64,000 nt of DNA, from positions 26,332,536 through 26,396,535 of the forward strand of contig OX387194.1 of the NCBI GenBank assembly GCA_947561395.2, given 5' to 3'. The translations under genes and the position numbers were made by a program. Below, piece after piece: positions 1 through 10,635 of the stretch. Under the pieces are notes generated by a model. It did not search any database and was not told the DNA's origin. It worked only from the letters and a program-made list of their open reading frames with translations. Position 1 is the stretch's first letter. Each line of letters begins with the position of its first letter. The stretch comes from Buxus sempervirens. Its lineage: Eukaryota > Streptophyta > Magnoliopsida > Buxales > Buxaceae.

Positions 1-408
1 CAAGGGTACACGGGCTTGACTAAGCCCACCAAGGATATCGTGGGCCTTCCAACAGGGCCCACCCAACCAGACTCAGATCACCTAAGTAATCAAGATAAAA
101 GCAACTAAAGGGACCCACACCACTCAGGTGGTCCCGCCAGACTTAACCAAATTGCATATCGGATTAGGAATCAGGTGAGACCAATGTAAGCTTACTCAAA
201 CCAGGGAACCCACGGGACCCGTCATCCGACGGGGTGGACCGAGGTGTCTACGGACTTCCCCGAACCACAACCGAGAATAGACTTAGAATCTCAAGCCGCA
301 GACCAAAAAGCCCTAATAGGCAAAATTAGGCACCCAGGTGTCCGCCTGCACCCCATCAGGCGGTGGCGACTCCGAATTTTCCCGTGCCGCGTTTCCCACG
401 CACGCACA
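1..408 (+). mobile_element. 3' end of a Tat-alpha LTR (partial)
   Basis: This is the last 408 bp of an LTR cut by the window start. It closely matches 37850-38247, the end of the full LTR at 34614-38247, including a GGAGTCGCCACC-type block (reverse strand, about 355-378) and the same terminal GCACGCACA. It ends in CA at 408 and no primer-binding site follows, so it is the outer end of a 3' or solo LTR. The next base belongs to an oppositely oriented LTR of the same family. The 101- and 76-residue frames here have no family features and are not called. Confidence 0.75.
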
Positions 409-540
409 GGAGAGAGGTGGGAGAGATGGGAGAGATGGAGGGAGAGGTGGGGAGTAGTTCGAATGGGAGAGAGATGGGAGAGATGGAGTGGCTTAAGTGT
501 GAGAGATGGAGGGATGACATGTGTCATGGAGAGAGGGGTT

Positions 541-900
541 GGGAGATGAGGTTGTGTTCGAAGATTGAGGGTTGGGTTAATGGAGATGGTTAGTGGGGTG
601 TTGGGAGATGGAGGGTTGGGTTAATGGAGATGGTTAGTGGGGTGTTGGGCGATGGAGGGTTGACATGTGTGATGGAGAGAGGGGTTGGGAGATGGAAGGT
701 TGTCTTGGAAGATGGAAGGTTGGGTTAATGGAGATGGTTAGTGGGGTGTTGGGAGATGGAGGGTTGGGTTAATGGAGATGGTTAGTGGGGTGTTGGGAGA
801 TGAAGAGGTGTGTTGGGAGATGGAGAGAGGGACAAGTGGCAATTGGTTAGAGGAGTGTTGGGAGATGAAGAGGTGTGTTGGGAGCTGGAGAGAGGGACAT
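541..900. repeat. G-rich minisatellite in Tat-alpha LTR
   Basis: Tandem, partly interrupted copies of a roughly 45-bp unit built around GGGTTGGGTTAATGGAGATG and GTTAGTGGGGTGTTGGGAGA. The homologous block in the other LTR copy (13470-13850) has extra units. Strand asymmetry is strong, with almost all G on the plus strand. Translated frames across it are repetitive and not genes. Confidence 0.8.
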
Positions 901-985
901 GTGGCATCCAATGTGGAGCTCCCCTTGTGCACACGTGGCATCCAATGTGGAGCACCCCTTATGCACACGTGGCATCCCACGTGGC
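896..985. repeat. G-box (CACGTGGC) repeat, short allele
   Basis: Repeats of a roughly 39-bp unit containing CACACGTGGCATCC, AATGTGGAGC and CCCCTTGTGCA. CACGTGGC is the G-box/ABRE core bound by plant bZIP factors. Two to three units are present here against four to five in the homologous LTR at 13848-14007. Confidence 0.7.
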
Positions 986-1520
986 TTTGCTAAAATTCCA
1001 GTAATACCCTTAGCTTTGACTGTTCATATCTTCTTCATCCGGACTCCGATTTGAGCAAACTCAATTGCGTTGGAATCGTATCGAAGTCCTCTATCCATTG
1101 GGATTGGGCTAAACACCTGGCTCGGGGTTCGAGGAAAAGTCAACTCTCGGCTCTTCCTCAAGTTTGACTGCCCGCAGAATCCTCATCCGGCCTCCGATTC
1201 CTGCAAAATCAGTTGCGTTGGAACCGTGTCGAGATTCTCTATCCAATGGTATAGAGCAAGGTACTTGGCACGGAAATCGAGGAAAAGTCAACTCTCGGCT
1301 CTTCCTCAAGTTTGACCGCCCGCAGAATCCTCATCCGGCCTCCGATTCCTGCAAAATCAGTTGCATTGGAACCGTGTCGAGATTCTCTATCCATTGAGAT
1401 ACAGCAAGGCAGCCAGATTTCATTTGATCGAAAGGTCAACTTTTGACCCTTCAGGGTTTGACTTTTTGGCAGGGTTCTGCATTTTTGGCTTTTTGGGAGC
1501 GCAAAAATGAGGTGCTTACA

Positions 1521-2108
1521 AGATCAATACCTTTTATCCTGAGTTCTTGGGCTTCTTGTACCCATATTTGTTGAAGCCGCTTGTGGTTGCCCTTTCAGAT
1601 TCCAGGATGTCTTCATAAGTAGGGGGAAGAACTGCAGGAGGATCCTCTGGTACTGGGGCATGGCTCTGCACCTGCTCTTTGATCCAAAAATGATAGTCCT
1701 TCACATGGGACTCAGAAAAGATCGGACCCCGCAGAAAGCGAACATAGGACCACTCATTCATTAACCGAGCATTTAGCCCCATGGTGGCTGGTGTAAGTGG
1801 CCCTACGAAATTCTCATATCCAGTTGGGATTGTGATCCCCTGGGTCGCTCCAAACTGCCGAAGAACCCTCAAAGGAAGATAGAGAACAGCAGATTTCAAG
1901 CCTGCTAGGACCAGAAAGTTCCTATCTCTGAAGCTGATCACTGTTTCGGGATTGGGTTGATAAGTGCCATGCCATCTCACTTGATCATCCTGGATAGTAC
2001 CCAAGAAAGTGAACCAACCTTACTTGCCACTTTGGATGTTAGGGCACCTCCTGTTGCTCATCAGAACAGGAACTTTCAATCTTGACTCAGGTGGTCAAGC
2101 AACCAAAG
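1521..2108 (-). pseudogene. DUF7745-like antisense gene, exon 2 fragment (duplicate copy)
   Basis: Minus-strand sequence matching exon 2 of the gene at 14543-15973 almost base for base. An open stretch of 156 residues (2004-1534) includes NPETVISFRDRNFLVLAG, LRVLRQFGATQGITIPTGYE and SHVKDYHFWIKEQVQSHAP. It starts at the same splice acceptor (CAG at 2109-2111) and is cut by the LTR start at 1520, exactly as in the other copy. Upstream in the gene direction only about 30 bp of intron remain before a breakpoint near 2143. It is part of a recent duplication that carries insertion junction and flank together. Function of the family is unknown. Confidence 0.75.
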
Positions 2109-2156
2109 CTGCAGAAAAGGGGAGTATTTCAATTTATTTCAATCTTGACTCAGGTG

Positions 2157-3020
2157 AATACACGGTGACGATTTTTCTTTGCGTCAGCGAGTGACTACGC
2201 CGTGATGACTTTTTCGCGTCCCATGTGTGAATACACGGTGACGTTTTCTTGCATCAGCGTGTGATTACGCAGTGATGGCTTTTTCACGTCCCATGTGTGA
2301 ATACACGATGACATTTCCTGCATCAGCGTGTGAATACGCGGTGATGGCTTTATCACGTCCCATGTGTGAATACACAGTGACGTTTTTCTTGCATCAGCAT
2401 GTGAATACGCAGTGATGGCTTTTTCACGTCCCATGTGTGAATACACGGTGACATTTTTTGGGAGATACCTTGCTCCTTTTGCCTTTGTCCATTACTTATC
2501 CTGACTTGGTTATTTCCTTTTTTCTTGCTTGATTGCATTCAAAATTGCCTCCGCCAATCTCCAATTCATCCGCCGGCGGTTTTAGTATTACAAACTTTGG
2601 TTATGCTGGGGCATTTGTTCCCCAATCTCAGACTCCTCTATTGGCAGCCTTGGTATTACAAACTTTGGTTTATGCCATTCCTTCACCAATCTCCGACTCC
2701 TCCGTCGGCAACTTTGGCATCAATTTGTTCCATTTCCAATGTGTGAATACACTGCGACGGTTCTTTCTTGCATCAGCGTGTGAATACGCAATGATGGCTT
2801 TTTCACGTCCCATGTGTGAATACACGGTGACGTTTTTCTTGCATCAGTGTGTGAATACGCAGTGATGGCTTTTTCACGTCCCATGTGTGAATACACGGTG
2901 ACGGTTTTTTCTTGCATCAGCGTGTGAATATGCAGTGATGGCTTTTTCACGTCCCATGTGTGAGTACACGGTGACGTTTTTCTTGCATCAGCGTGTGAAT
3001 ACGCAGTGATGGCTTTTTTG
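2157..3020. repeat. 71-bp minisatellite in two blocks
   Basis: About eight copies of a 70-71 bp unit containing CATGTGTGAATACACGGTGA, CTTGCATCAGCGTGTGAATA and GTGATGGCTTTTTCACGTCC. Copies begin near 2221, 2291, 2360, 2430, 2741, 2811, 2881 and 2952. The two blocks are split by 2456-2740, which holds shorter repeats around CCAATCTCCGACTC and TATTACAAACTTTGG. Tat/Ogre elements are known to carry variable tandem repeats in non-coding internal DNA. Open frames across it are repeat artefacts. Confidence 0.85.
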
Positions 3021-4951
3021 CGTCTGTCTCAAGTTCTATCAGTACCTGTAAAAGTTCTTGTGAAATTTAGGCAATTAGAATTTATTTGTTTCATCAAAAT
3101 TATGTGCAAATTCAAGAAATTTCTCCTTGGTTGAAACCTTTTGGGAATTCACCAAGTGTTTAGATTTCCTCTCTGACATGGGTCCATGGCAAGACCAGTA
3201 ATCTTTGGGTCAGTCACCTGACACTCTCATATAGACTTATGAAATGGTGCCTCCCGGCACTCCCTGTAAGGGTTTCAACACTTTTTACCTTCAATAGCAT
3301 GCCCCAGGTAGGAATGAGGGGGATTGTTTTGGTTCAGGGGGTTTCTCTGGCACTGCCCTCCCCCAGGCTTTTCTTTGATTTTCTCTCTTGTTTTTTTTCT
3401 TTTTCCCTCCCTTGGTTGGGGGTTGTCTAATGGTTTTTCTCTCATTGGTTCTCCCATTCGGATTCAGTGCCTTGCCCAGTTTTAGGGCCCTGACAATTTC
3501 CATGGATCATGACACAATGATCAAAAAGGACTTATCATTGGGACGAAATGTAGGCTTTGTTTCCAGTGTTTAGAAATGAAGGGTAATCAGGCTCAACCCC
3601 TATATAGCTTCACTCTATAGGTAACCATTATGTCTAGCCAAAGTTCTTCCCTCTTTTTTTTTTTGGTTCTGTCATTGCCAGTTTGTCCAAGATTAAATGT
3701 TACATTCCCTGTAATCAGAAAGGGCTTCACAGTAGGACGAAATGTAAGCTGGGTTCAAGGGTCCCGAAGAGATGATATGAAGGCTCAAAATTGATGAATG
3801 GGGTAAGAGCCATGTCCTGTCCACCTTTTTTGTTAGGGCTTGCTTCACCTTTGTTCCTGCAACTTTACGCTTAACTTTGCTTAGCTTATTCTCCTTTTTC
3901 CATCTTTGTTCTTCTCTTTCTTTCCCTTCTTTCTTGGGTATTCTGCCCCAAGTCTTAATTCTTGCCCTCGGGGTTTGCCCCGGCTTTTGTTTCTTCCTTT
4001 TTTTCTCTTTTCTTTTCTTTTCTTTCGAGGGATTGCCCCAGTTCTTTCTTCAAATTCTTGCTTTCTGGGGTTCTCTCCAGTCCTCATTTCTGTCCCCTTT
4101 GTTCTTAGGGTGCTTTTCGCTTTGCCCTATCTTCACCTTCATCCTTTCTGCGTCTCCGACTGTACGAAGCTTTATGCCCCTAGTTTTGAAGACACGACAT
4201 GGTAGGTCCAATGAAGGAATTGTTAGGCTCAAAGTGTTTTGCTAGGGTTCCATCTTGTGTCAGATGATTTTGGGAAAGATCAAGGATGGCCTTTCATCCT
4301 TTTACAGAGAATGTAACACTTAATTACTTTTGCACGATTAACTGGCTCGAGAACCATTTTCTTCTTTGTTCATTTTGTTTTTTTTTTTTTTGTTTGCTTT
4401 TCTGACTTTTACCCCAGTTTGGGGTGGCTAGACATAATGTGGGTTAGAAATGAGACGATCAAGCTCAACACGTTTAACTAGCGGAATTCATTTGAAGTAT
4501 CTTAGCCAAAAAATGGCCTCTCATCACTTCATTGAGATCATTGATCCTGGATCATGTCAGTGACCTTTGACTGGTATGGAGGCGCCTTGCCCTTTCTTTT
4601 CTTTTCTCTTATATAACAACTTGCCCCTTTGTTTGGCACGGTAGGTTTCAAATGTGATGTTGGGGGGATCCCTTGGCTATGTCGAGACCCACACAATTTG
4701 TGCCATTTGGCACATTTCACTTGTCAAATTTGAGTGTTCAGGTTTGTCTCGAGATCATGGTCATGCCTTGGTGTGGTCGAACACTTTAGTGATTTTCCAA
4801 AAGGTTTCATGAGTTTGCAAAACAAACATGTTATCAAGTTCAGAATTAAAACGAAAAGAAAAAGATAAACAGAAAAGAACAGCAAACTATGCAAGGGGTG
4901 GCCGATGCGAATCAGCGTTCTTGGAATTCAGTTGCATATTCCGAGATTTTT
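3021..4951. other. Non-coding, pyrimidine-rich internal DNA of Tat-alpha
   Basis: No coding region is supported. The plus strand has long T/C-rich runs and recurring words such as AGGCTCAA and GGACGAAATGTA. Its texture resembles 32506-33419, which separates integrase from the antisense genes in Tat-beta. On the minus strand it follows gag, where protease, RT and integrase would be expected, so pol seems to have been lost. Confidence 0.6.
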
Positions 4952-6369
4952 TTAATCCAACGGAGGATCAATTTTGAGTTCCCCAGCTTCAAGAAGATCT
5001 TGGACTGCATGAAGAAGGCTCCAACATTCCTCAGTATCATGCCCCGGTGCCCCTTTATGGTAACCGCATGCCTTAGCTGGGTCATACCCTCTACTTGCTG
5101 GTGCCCTTCTATTTGGTGGAACCTGCTTCAAGTGTCCTTCTTGCAACAAGGTGGGCAACAATTCTGACAAGGTATATGGGAGCTGTGTAAACACACGATT
5201 CTTCCTTTCTTCCTTGGTCAAAGGCTCCTTTAGCCGAGCTGGGGCGACACTGGCATGGGGGTGGTCGCTTTCTCTCTTGCGCTTGGCAGATCGGACATGG
5301 TTGATCGTTCCTTCATATCTTATGCCTTCATTCCCCCCATGGGAGGATCCTGTCATGGAGCCTCCTATCTTTCCATCCCTAACCGCATCTTCGATCCTGC
5401 CTGCCGCCATGATTAGGTCGGTGAAGTTCGCGGCACACTGCCCTAACAACATTGTGAAGTATGGTTGCCCCAGCGATGGGATGAACAAAGAAGTCTGTTC
5501 TTGTTCAAGGAGCGGGGGTTGCACCACACTTGCTAGTTTCATCCATCTTTTAGCGTAGTCTCTCACAGACTCGCTATTCTTCCTTGACAACCTTTGCAAT
5601 TCTACCCGGGTTTGAACCATTTGGCTATTCAAACGATACCGTTGGATGAACATGGCGGCCAAGTCGTTCCACGTCTTAATTTTGATTTTATCCAGACTCA
5701 AAAACCAAGAGTGAGCCGCGTCAGTCAACGACTTCTGGAAGAACTGTACCATGATCTGTTCTTCCTTGGCATACTGGCACATGTTGCTAGAATATGATCT
5801 TAGGTGGTTCAGTGGGCAACCCGTGCCGTCGAATTGATGTAGCTCAGGACATTTGAACTTAGCCGGGAGCTGGATGTCCGAAAAGAAGCAGAGGCTTTCA
5901 AGCGTGGCCTCGCTCTGCACTGTACTGGGTTGAACCTGTTTGAGGAGTTCTCTCATGGTGGCCATTTTGCCTTGCTTTCTTCTCTTACTGTTGCCAATTT
6001 TCCTTCAAACTGTGCTTCCTGAGTTCTGTACCAATCTTCGTCATCCTGCCCCAATTGAGCCGGTGCAAACTGATCCTGCTGCGTGATGTGGAAAGGCGCC
6101 GCTGGTGGTGGCGATGGTGGTGCCCCGGGAGGAGGATGCACCGGGTACAGTGGTGGTGCCATCTCTGCTTGTGGTGGGAAATGTGGCTGTGGCTGCTGGG
6201 CGGCCGACACTGCTGGTGGAACTTGCTTCAGCTCTCTTAGTTCTGCCATTAGTTTTTGGATGACGGACCCCATGCTGTCGATTTGCTGTTGCATCTCATT
6301 CACTACTGGCCCATGGCTAGATTCTGCCGGGTGCTGCCCCGGTGGTGTCTGCTCTCCTTGTTGGTCCAT
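4952..6369 (-). pseudogene. Tat/Ogre-type gag, frameshifted
   Basis: Capsid-nucleocapsid polyprotein of a Ty3/gypsy Tat element, which packages element RNA in cytoplasmic particles. The N-terminal part (6369-5953, 138 aa) is Pro/Gln-rich with a coiled-coil-like start. The second part (5965-4952, 337 aa) holds the retrotransposon gag core (AHSWFLSLDKIKIKTWNDLA, FIQRYRLNSQMVQTRVELQR, SVRDYAKRWMKLA). It ends with a compact Cys/His knuckle, CGYHKGAPGHDTEEC, typical of Tat gags. The two parts are in different frames with the break near 5960-5980 in an A-rich stretch, so the copy is disabled. No protease follows. ORF1 lies about 1.3 kb upstream. Confidence 0.88.
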
Positions 6370-6535
6370 ATCAAGCCTTTTCCTTGATCTTAGTAGGTAC
6401 GAACTTCTGGAGGCGATTTTGGTACCTGATGGAACAATTAGCAGGCATTAGTGCATTTTTACACAAATTTTTTACACAGCTTTATCTGATTTGTTTCTTT
6501 TTATTGATTTTTCTCATCTGATGTAATTGGACTAA

Positions 6536-6905
6536 CTGGTCTATTTTAGCTACCCTAAGGCAACAAGGGGAGAGAACCTGAATGAATCTGAAGACTGATC
6601 CATTTTGGTCGCTCGGAAGCGACTGGGAAAGAGAACCCTAGTGACCGAATCTATTCTAGCCACCCGTAGGTAACTGGGATAGAGAACCCTGTTTTTTCTG
6701 AAAGCTGATCTATTTTAGCCGCTCGGGAGTGGCTGGGAAAGAGAACCCTATTTAGCGAATCTATTTTGGCCACCCGTAGGTAACTGGGACAGAGAACCCT
6801 GTTTTTTCTGAAAGTTGATCTATTTTAGTCGCTCGGAAGCGACTGGGAAAAAGAACCCTATTCAACTGGTCTATTTTAGCCACTTGGCAAGGAAAGAGAA
6901 CCTTT
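6536..6905. repeat. Tandem repeat between ORF1 and gag (about 115-bp unit)
   Basis: About three copies of a roughly 115-bp composite unit. Each joins a block with GATCTATTTTAGCCGCTCGG and GACTGGGAAAGAGAACCCTA to one with GCCACCCGTAGGTAACTGGG and AGAACCCTGTTTTTTCTGAA. It lies in the intergenic leader between ORF1 and gag. No coding function is seen. Confidence 0.8.
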
Positions 6906-7044
6906 GATTTAAGGGGGTTTTGTTTGAGCTCAGAATCACAAGGCTGGACCACGCATGGCCAAAGAAGGGGGCTGATAAGGCAGCAACCAGGGTTGCTTTA
7001 GCTACGTCCGACTCATCCATTGACAGCTTTGGCAAATTGAGAAT

Positions 7045-7335
7045 TCGGCTAGTAGTACCTAGACGCTCCGCAGCCAATATCCGATTCAACCACCGGCGGC
7101 TTTGGTGTCACTAAATGGGGTAGGCTATGCCAGGACGCTCCTCCACCAATATCCGACTCATCCGTCGGCGGTTTCAGTGCCCTAAAGGATTCGGCTAGTA
7201 GTACCCGGACGCTCCGCAGCCAATATCCGATTCAATCACCGGCGGCTTTGGTGTCACTAAATGGGGTAGGCTATGCCAGGACGCTCCTCCACCAATATCC
7301 GACTCATCCGTCGGCGGTTTCGATGCCCTAAGGAA
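7045..7335. repeat. Two copies of a roughly 145-bp repeat
   Basis: Two tandem copies beginning at GGCTAGTAGTACC (about 7047 and 7193). Each contains GACGCTCCGCAGCCAATATC, CACCGGCGGCTTTGGTGTCA and ATCCGACTCATCCGTCGGCG. The CCGNCGGCGG words also occur near 2565-2715, suggesting related repeat material is scattered in the Tat-alpha interior. Confidence 0.75.
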
Positions 7336-7685
7336 ATCTGACCAAATGATCTTGGGAAAGATACAGACGGGTGCGATCTGAGCTCAAATTCTTGGGTGTT
7401 TTAAACACTTGCTGGTTTCAGGATCTCAATGAGAAAGATGCAATTAAAAGAGTTGGGGGTCGCAACGACTAGAAATTCCGCAATTGATTGAGAGAGATGG
7501 TCTATCGGAGACCGAGTTGCCCTATTTGAGGGAATTAGTTCTTTTATTTCAGGTTCTTGTTTTGTTAAGTTTGAACACATAACAGAATAGAAAGGCAATT
7601 CATGCTTAATAAAAAATAAAAAGAAAAATGCCACAGCGGCTCACAGTACATTAGCATATTCATCAAAATACAACAAAACCAAAGT

Positions 7686-9118
7686 CTAGCTAGGTTGGTC
7701 ATCATCATAGTGGGAGGACACGTCTTGCCTCCTCAAGGCGCGCAGAAGCTTGTTCCGCAGACGTCGGTCCTCCTCAGCGCGTTTGCGCACCAAGTCCAGT
7801 TCATGTTGCAAGGCCGTATTGGCCTGCCTACTCTCCCGTTCCGAATCCACGTAAGCTGAATGGATACGGGAGTGAGTCTCCTGTAGTTCGGCCACCCTGT
7901 CCCTGTATGTGTTAGGGGGCGGAACTGGAATGTCGCTTGAAGCGACAGGCTGAAGAGGTGGGGGGCCGTCGTGGCCAAATTCCCGAGCTATCCACTGCTC
8001 GTAGTCTTGAAAGTGTAATTCGGTGAAGACGTCTTCCCGGTATACGCACACCGTTTTCCACTCTGCCAGCAACTGTGTCCTCAGTCCCTTAGTGAGTGGA
8101 CCAATCAAACTGCTCAAGTTGTCCTGGAACGGGATTCCCTGCAGTTTCCCAAACTGTCTCAGAACCCGAATCGGATAGTACGGCACGGCCTGGGTAAGGC
8201 CTATCAAGGCAAGTCCCTCTCTTTTCTTGAAAGCTATGATGGGGGTGTAGGGGATGTTGTATGTACCCCACCATCTAATGTCCGTTTCTCCCTTCAGGTG
8301 GAGAAAGTGGTTAAACCAATCCTCACGAGCAGGTAGGTCTGGTTTGATCTCTCTTTGAGCCAACCAATAGATGTTGTCGCCGGTTGCCTTGTAATATACA
8401 CTGACAGGTGATGACACCATCAGGTGGTCTTGCAGCCAAATGTGGAGAAGGGGAGCGCACCCTTGAAACCTCCGAGTTCCGTTTTTGGACAAAGTCAGGG
8501 AATGGAACAGTTGAGCTAGGATCAGTGGCATGATTCGGTACCTCGTCCTGAGTTGATCCACAATTTCCATGAGGGCCAAATTAATGGTGTCTCCCCCAGT
8601 TGGAAAGAAGATTTGCGACAGAACCACAAGGGTGAAGGTGTCAAACCAAGCTCGGGGTCTTTCTTGCTTTTTGTTTCTCATTTTCTCAGCTAGAATGCTT
8701 TAGAGACCCGAGTAAATTATTTGTCACCTCCTAAGGTCTGGAATTCTCCCCTTGAGAGGCCAAAGAAAACGCAAGCTTCATTCTTGTAGCTTTCTTTGAG
8801 ACTTGGCCTAGCGGGTTCTCCTAAGTCGCGAAATCGGAGGAACAGGTCAAGTTCCTCAATTGTGGGAGTCAACTCGTTGATCCCGAATCGAAACACTGAA
8901 AGCTGGGGATCCCAGAAAAGCAAGGCTGCTTGGATCATATCCCAGTTGATCGGCACATTTAACAGGGACAACGTCTGTCCCATACAGTATTTGTGCTCCC
9001 ATTCAATCTGCTCACTCCCTTGGAGCTACCTTGTCCAAGAACGGATCCAGGGGGTATCCCAGGCGCACTTCTCTATTCTAGGGAAGCGAATTCTCTCAGA
9101 TGAGGATGACGATGCCAT
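7686..9118 (-). pseudogene. Tat-alpha ORF1, DUF7745-like protein, sense to element
   Basis: Extra ORF upstream of gag, a hallmark of Ogre-type Tat elements; its role is unknown. The likely start is 9118, where a Met-Ala-Ser5 N-terminus resembles the start of the antisense homologue at 15973. Family features are FWDPQLSVFRFGINELTPTI (a hydrophobic block then P-T-I-E-E), SYKNEACVFFGL, TLVVLSQIFFPTGGDTINLA, then a charged coiled coil over the last 70 residues. It is broken by an in-frame TAG near 9025 and a frameshift between 8717 and 8681. It reads through the equivalent of the splice junction of the antisense homologue (GCAPLLHIWLQDHL), so this sense copy lacks that intron. Confidence 0.8.
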
Positions 9119-10616
9119 GCCAACTATCCAATCGAAATTCCAAATCAATTCAGGTTCCACACCAAACTCGAAATCAGTCCTAAGACATGCATAATTTAAA
9201 GCAAAAGACCAATCACTAGCAGTTCTATCATGCTTCACCAAATAAAACAAAAAACAAAACAGTGTGGAATTTAACTCAAGCACACATGGTGTGTGGTCCT
9301 AGGAGTTGGCGCCAGTTAAGGTGGGACTCCTAGACACACTTGTGTAGAGGAGCACATTCAAGTCCCGATCAGTCTTTCAGTCTTTCTGTCTTTCATCTGT
9401 TCTTTCATCTGCTTCCAGTGTCGGACCACAGCAAAAATTACAACTTGCCATCGAGGGTGAATTTTTACAAAAATATTTACAAAGTTGTAAAGAATTCATC
9501 CTTAAGGCTGTTGGGAGCCAAAAGGGAGGATACAAATTGCTTTCTAAGTGGGTAGGTTAAAAAAAATTCCTAGATCTAGGGTTTTGTGCCCATATGCTTT
9601 CATCTGTTTTTCTGATCTGGCCGGCTTTTGTCTGCTCTAAAAGACCAATCTGGACTTAAAGTGCTCCCAGCGGACTCTAATGGGTCAAGACCCATAGCAT
9701 ACAGGACTCCATGCATGGATCTGGGGTGGTTCCCCTGATCATAATTAGGTGAGCTTCCTAAATTAGGGCTGAGGTCGCCCATGATCTAGGGTTTACTCCA
9801 TTTGATGCAAAAAGCGGGGGTTGCTGCACCTAATGCACTCTGGATTTTATTCCGATTTTATTCATTATTCACATCCTACTCACCCTCTCATGCTCAACGC
9901 GAGGTTCATTCAGAAAAGTTAGGTGGGGAAGGATACCCAGCCCGAGACATAAGCCTACAAGGGTCTGGACCAGTACTGGATCCTCGCGTGCCACGGCAAG
10001 AAACCGGTGGTGCTAATGGACTCCAGAAAACTGGGGGGATGGGTTTACCCTGCTTTCCCCGGCAAGCCACGGGAGCGTAGGTGCTAATACCATCCCAAAG
10101 ATCAGTTTGTAGGAATCAGAAGGGTAGGCTGCTAGAGAGGTCTAAGTCTTGGTAAAGAAGATGCAATATCCGTAACTCTCATTCATTCTGGGTCGGATCA
10201 TCCACGCATCCTCCCTCGTGCGTGTCACCCCACGCAGTTTATGCAGTTCATAAGAAAATGCGCCATCCACGGTGTGGTGGTGTGCTCGTGTGTGCAGGTA
10301 GGCTGCGTGCGGTGTCTAATCGGGTGAGTTTTGTCTGGATTTGGTTGGTAAAGGGATTATTACTGCCTCGTATAATAAAGTGTAGAATTAGCACGCAATA
10401 CGAGGTTCCGGGAGAGTCCCCAGGTAAGTGGGGGTCACAAGGGACCGCTTAAATCCCACTTGCCTTAGGCAATTATAGCGTCCTTTTGACAAGACTCCCC
10501 AGAATACGTAGTTACTCGTATTCTACATTTTACTAAAAAGATAGTAAACACCCTAAAACTAACTAAATCCCTCTTGTGTTAACTCATTCTAACCTAGGGT
10601 CTTAACGTGTCGAGAA
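9119..10616 (-). other. Long 5' leader of Tat-alpha
   Basis: About 1.5 kb between the primer site and ORF1 on the minus strand. No reading frame has family features; the 92- and 76-residue plus frames look random. Long leaders are usual in Ogre-type elements. I see no clear tandem repeat here. Confidence 0.55.
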
Positions 10617-10635
10617 GTCCCCAGTGGAGTCGCTA
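10617..10635 (-). promoter_or_regulatory. Primer-binding site, tRNA-Arg type
   Basis: The minus strand reads TAGCGACTCCACTGGGGAC, three bases inside the LTR end at 10639. Apart from the second base it matches the TGGCGACTCCACTGGGGA type used by Ogre elements, complementary to the 3' end of a tRNA-Arg. It fixes element polarity and identifies 10639-14542 as the 5' LTR. Confidence 0.8.

Larger units (their letters stand above)
409..1520 (-). mobile_element. 5' part of a Tat-alpha LTR (partial)
   Basis: Nearly identical to 13335-14542, the start of the minus-strand LTR 10639-14542. On the minus strand it begins with TGTAAGCACCTC at 1520. It is cut at 409 by the end of the plus-strand LTR at 1-408. 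Inside are a G-rich minisatellite, a G-box repeat and three copies of a roughly 130-bp repeat. Repeat copy numbers differ from the other LTR copy although point differences are few. Confidence 0.8.

Noticed and set aside
2195..2950. His-rich frames that could look like zinc-finger repeats
   Set aside because: These are frames across the 71-bp minisatellite; Cys/His spacing fits no finger class.
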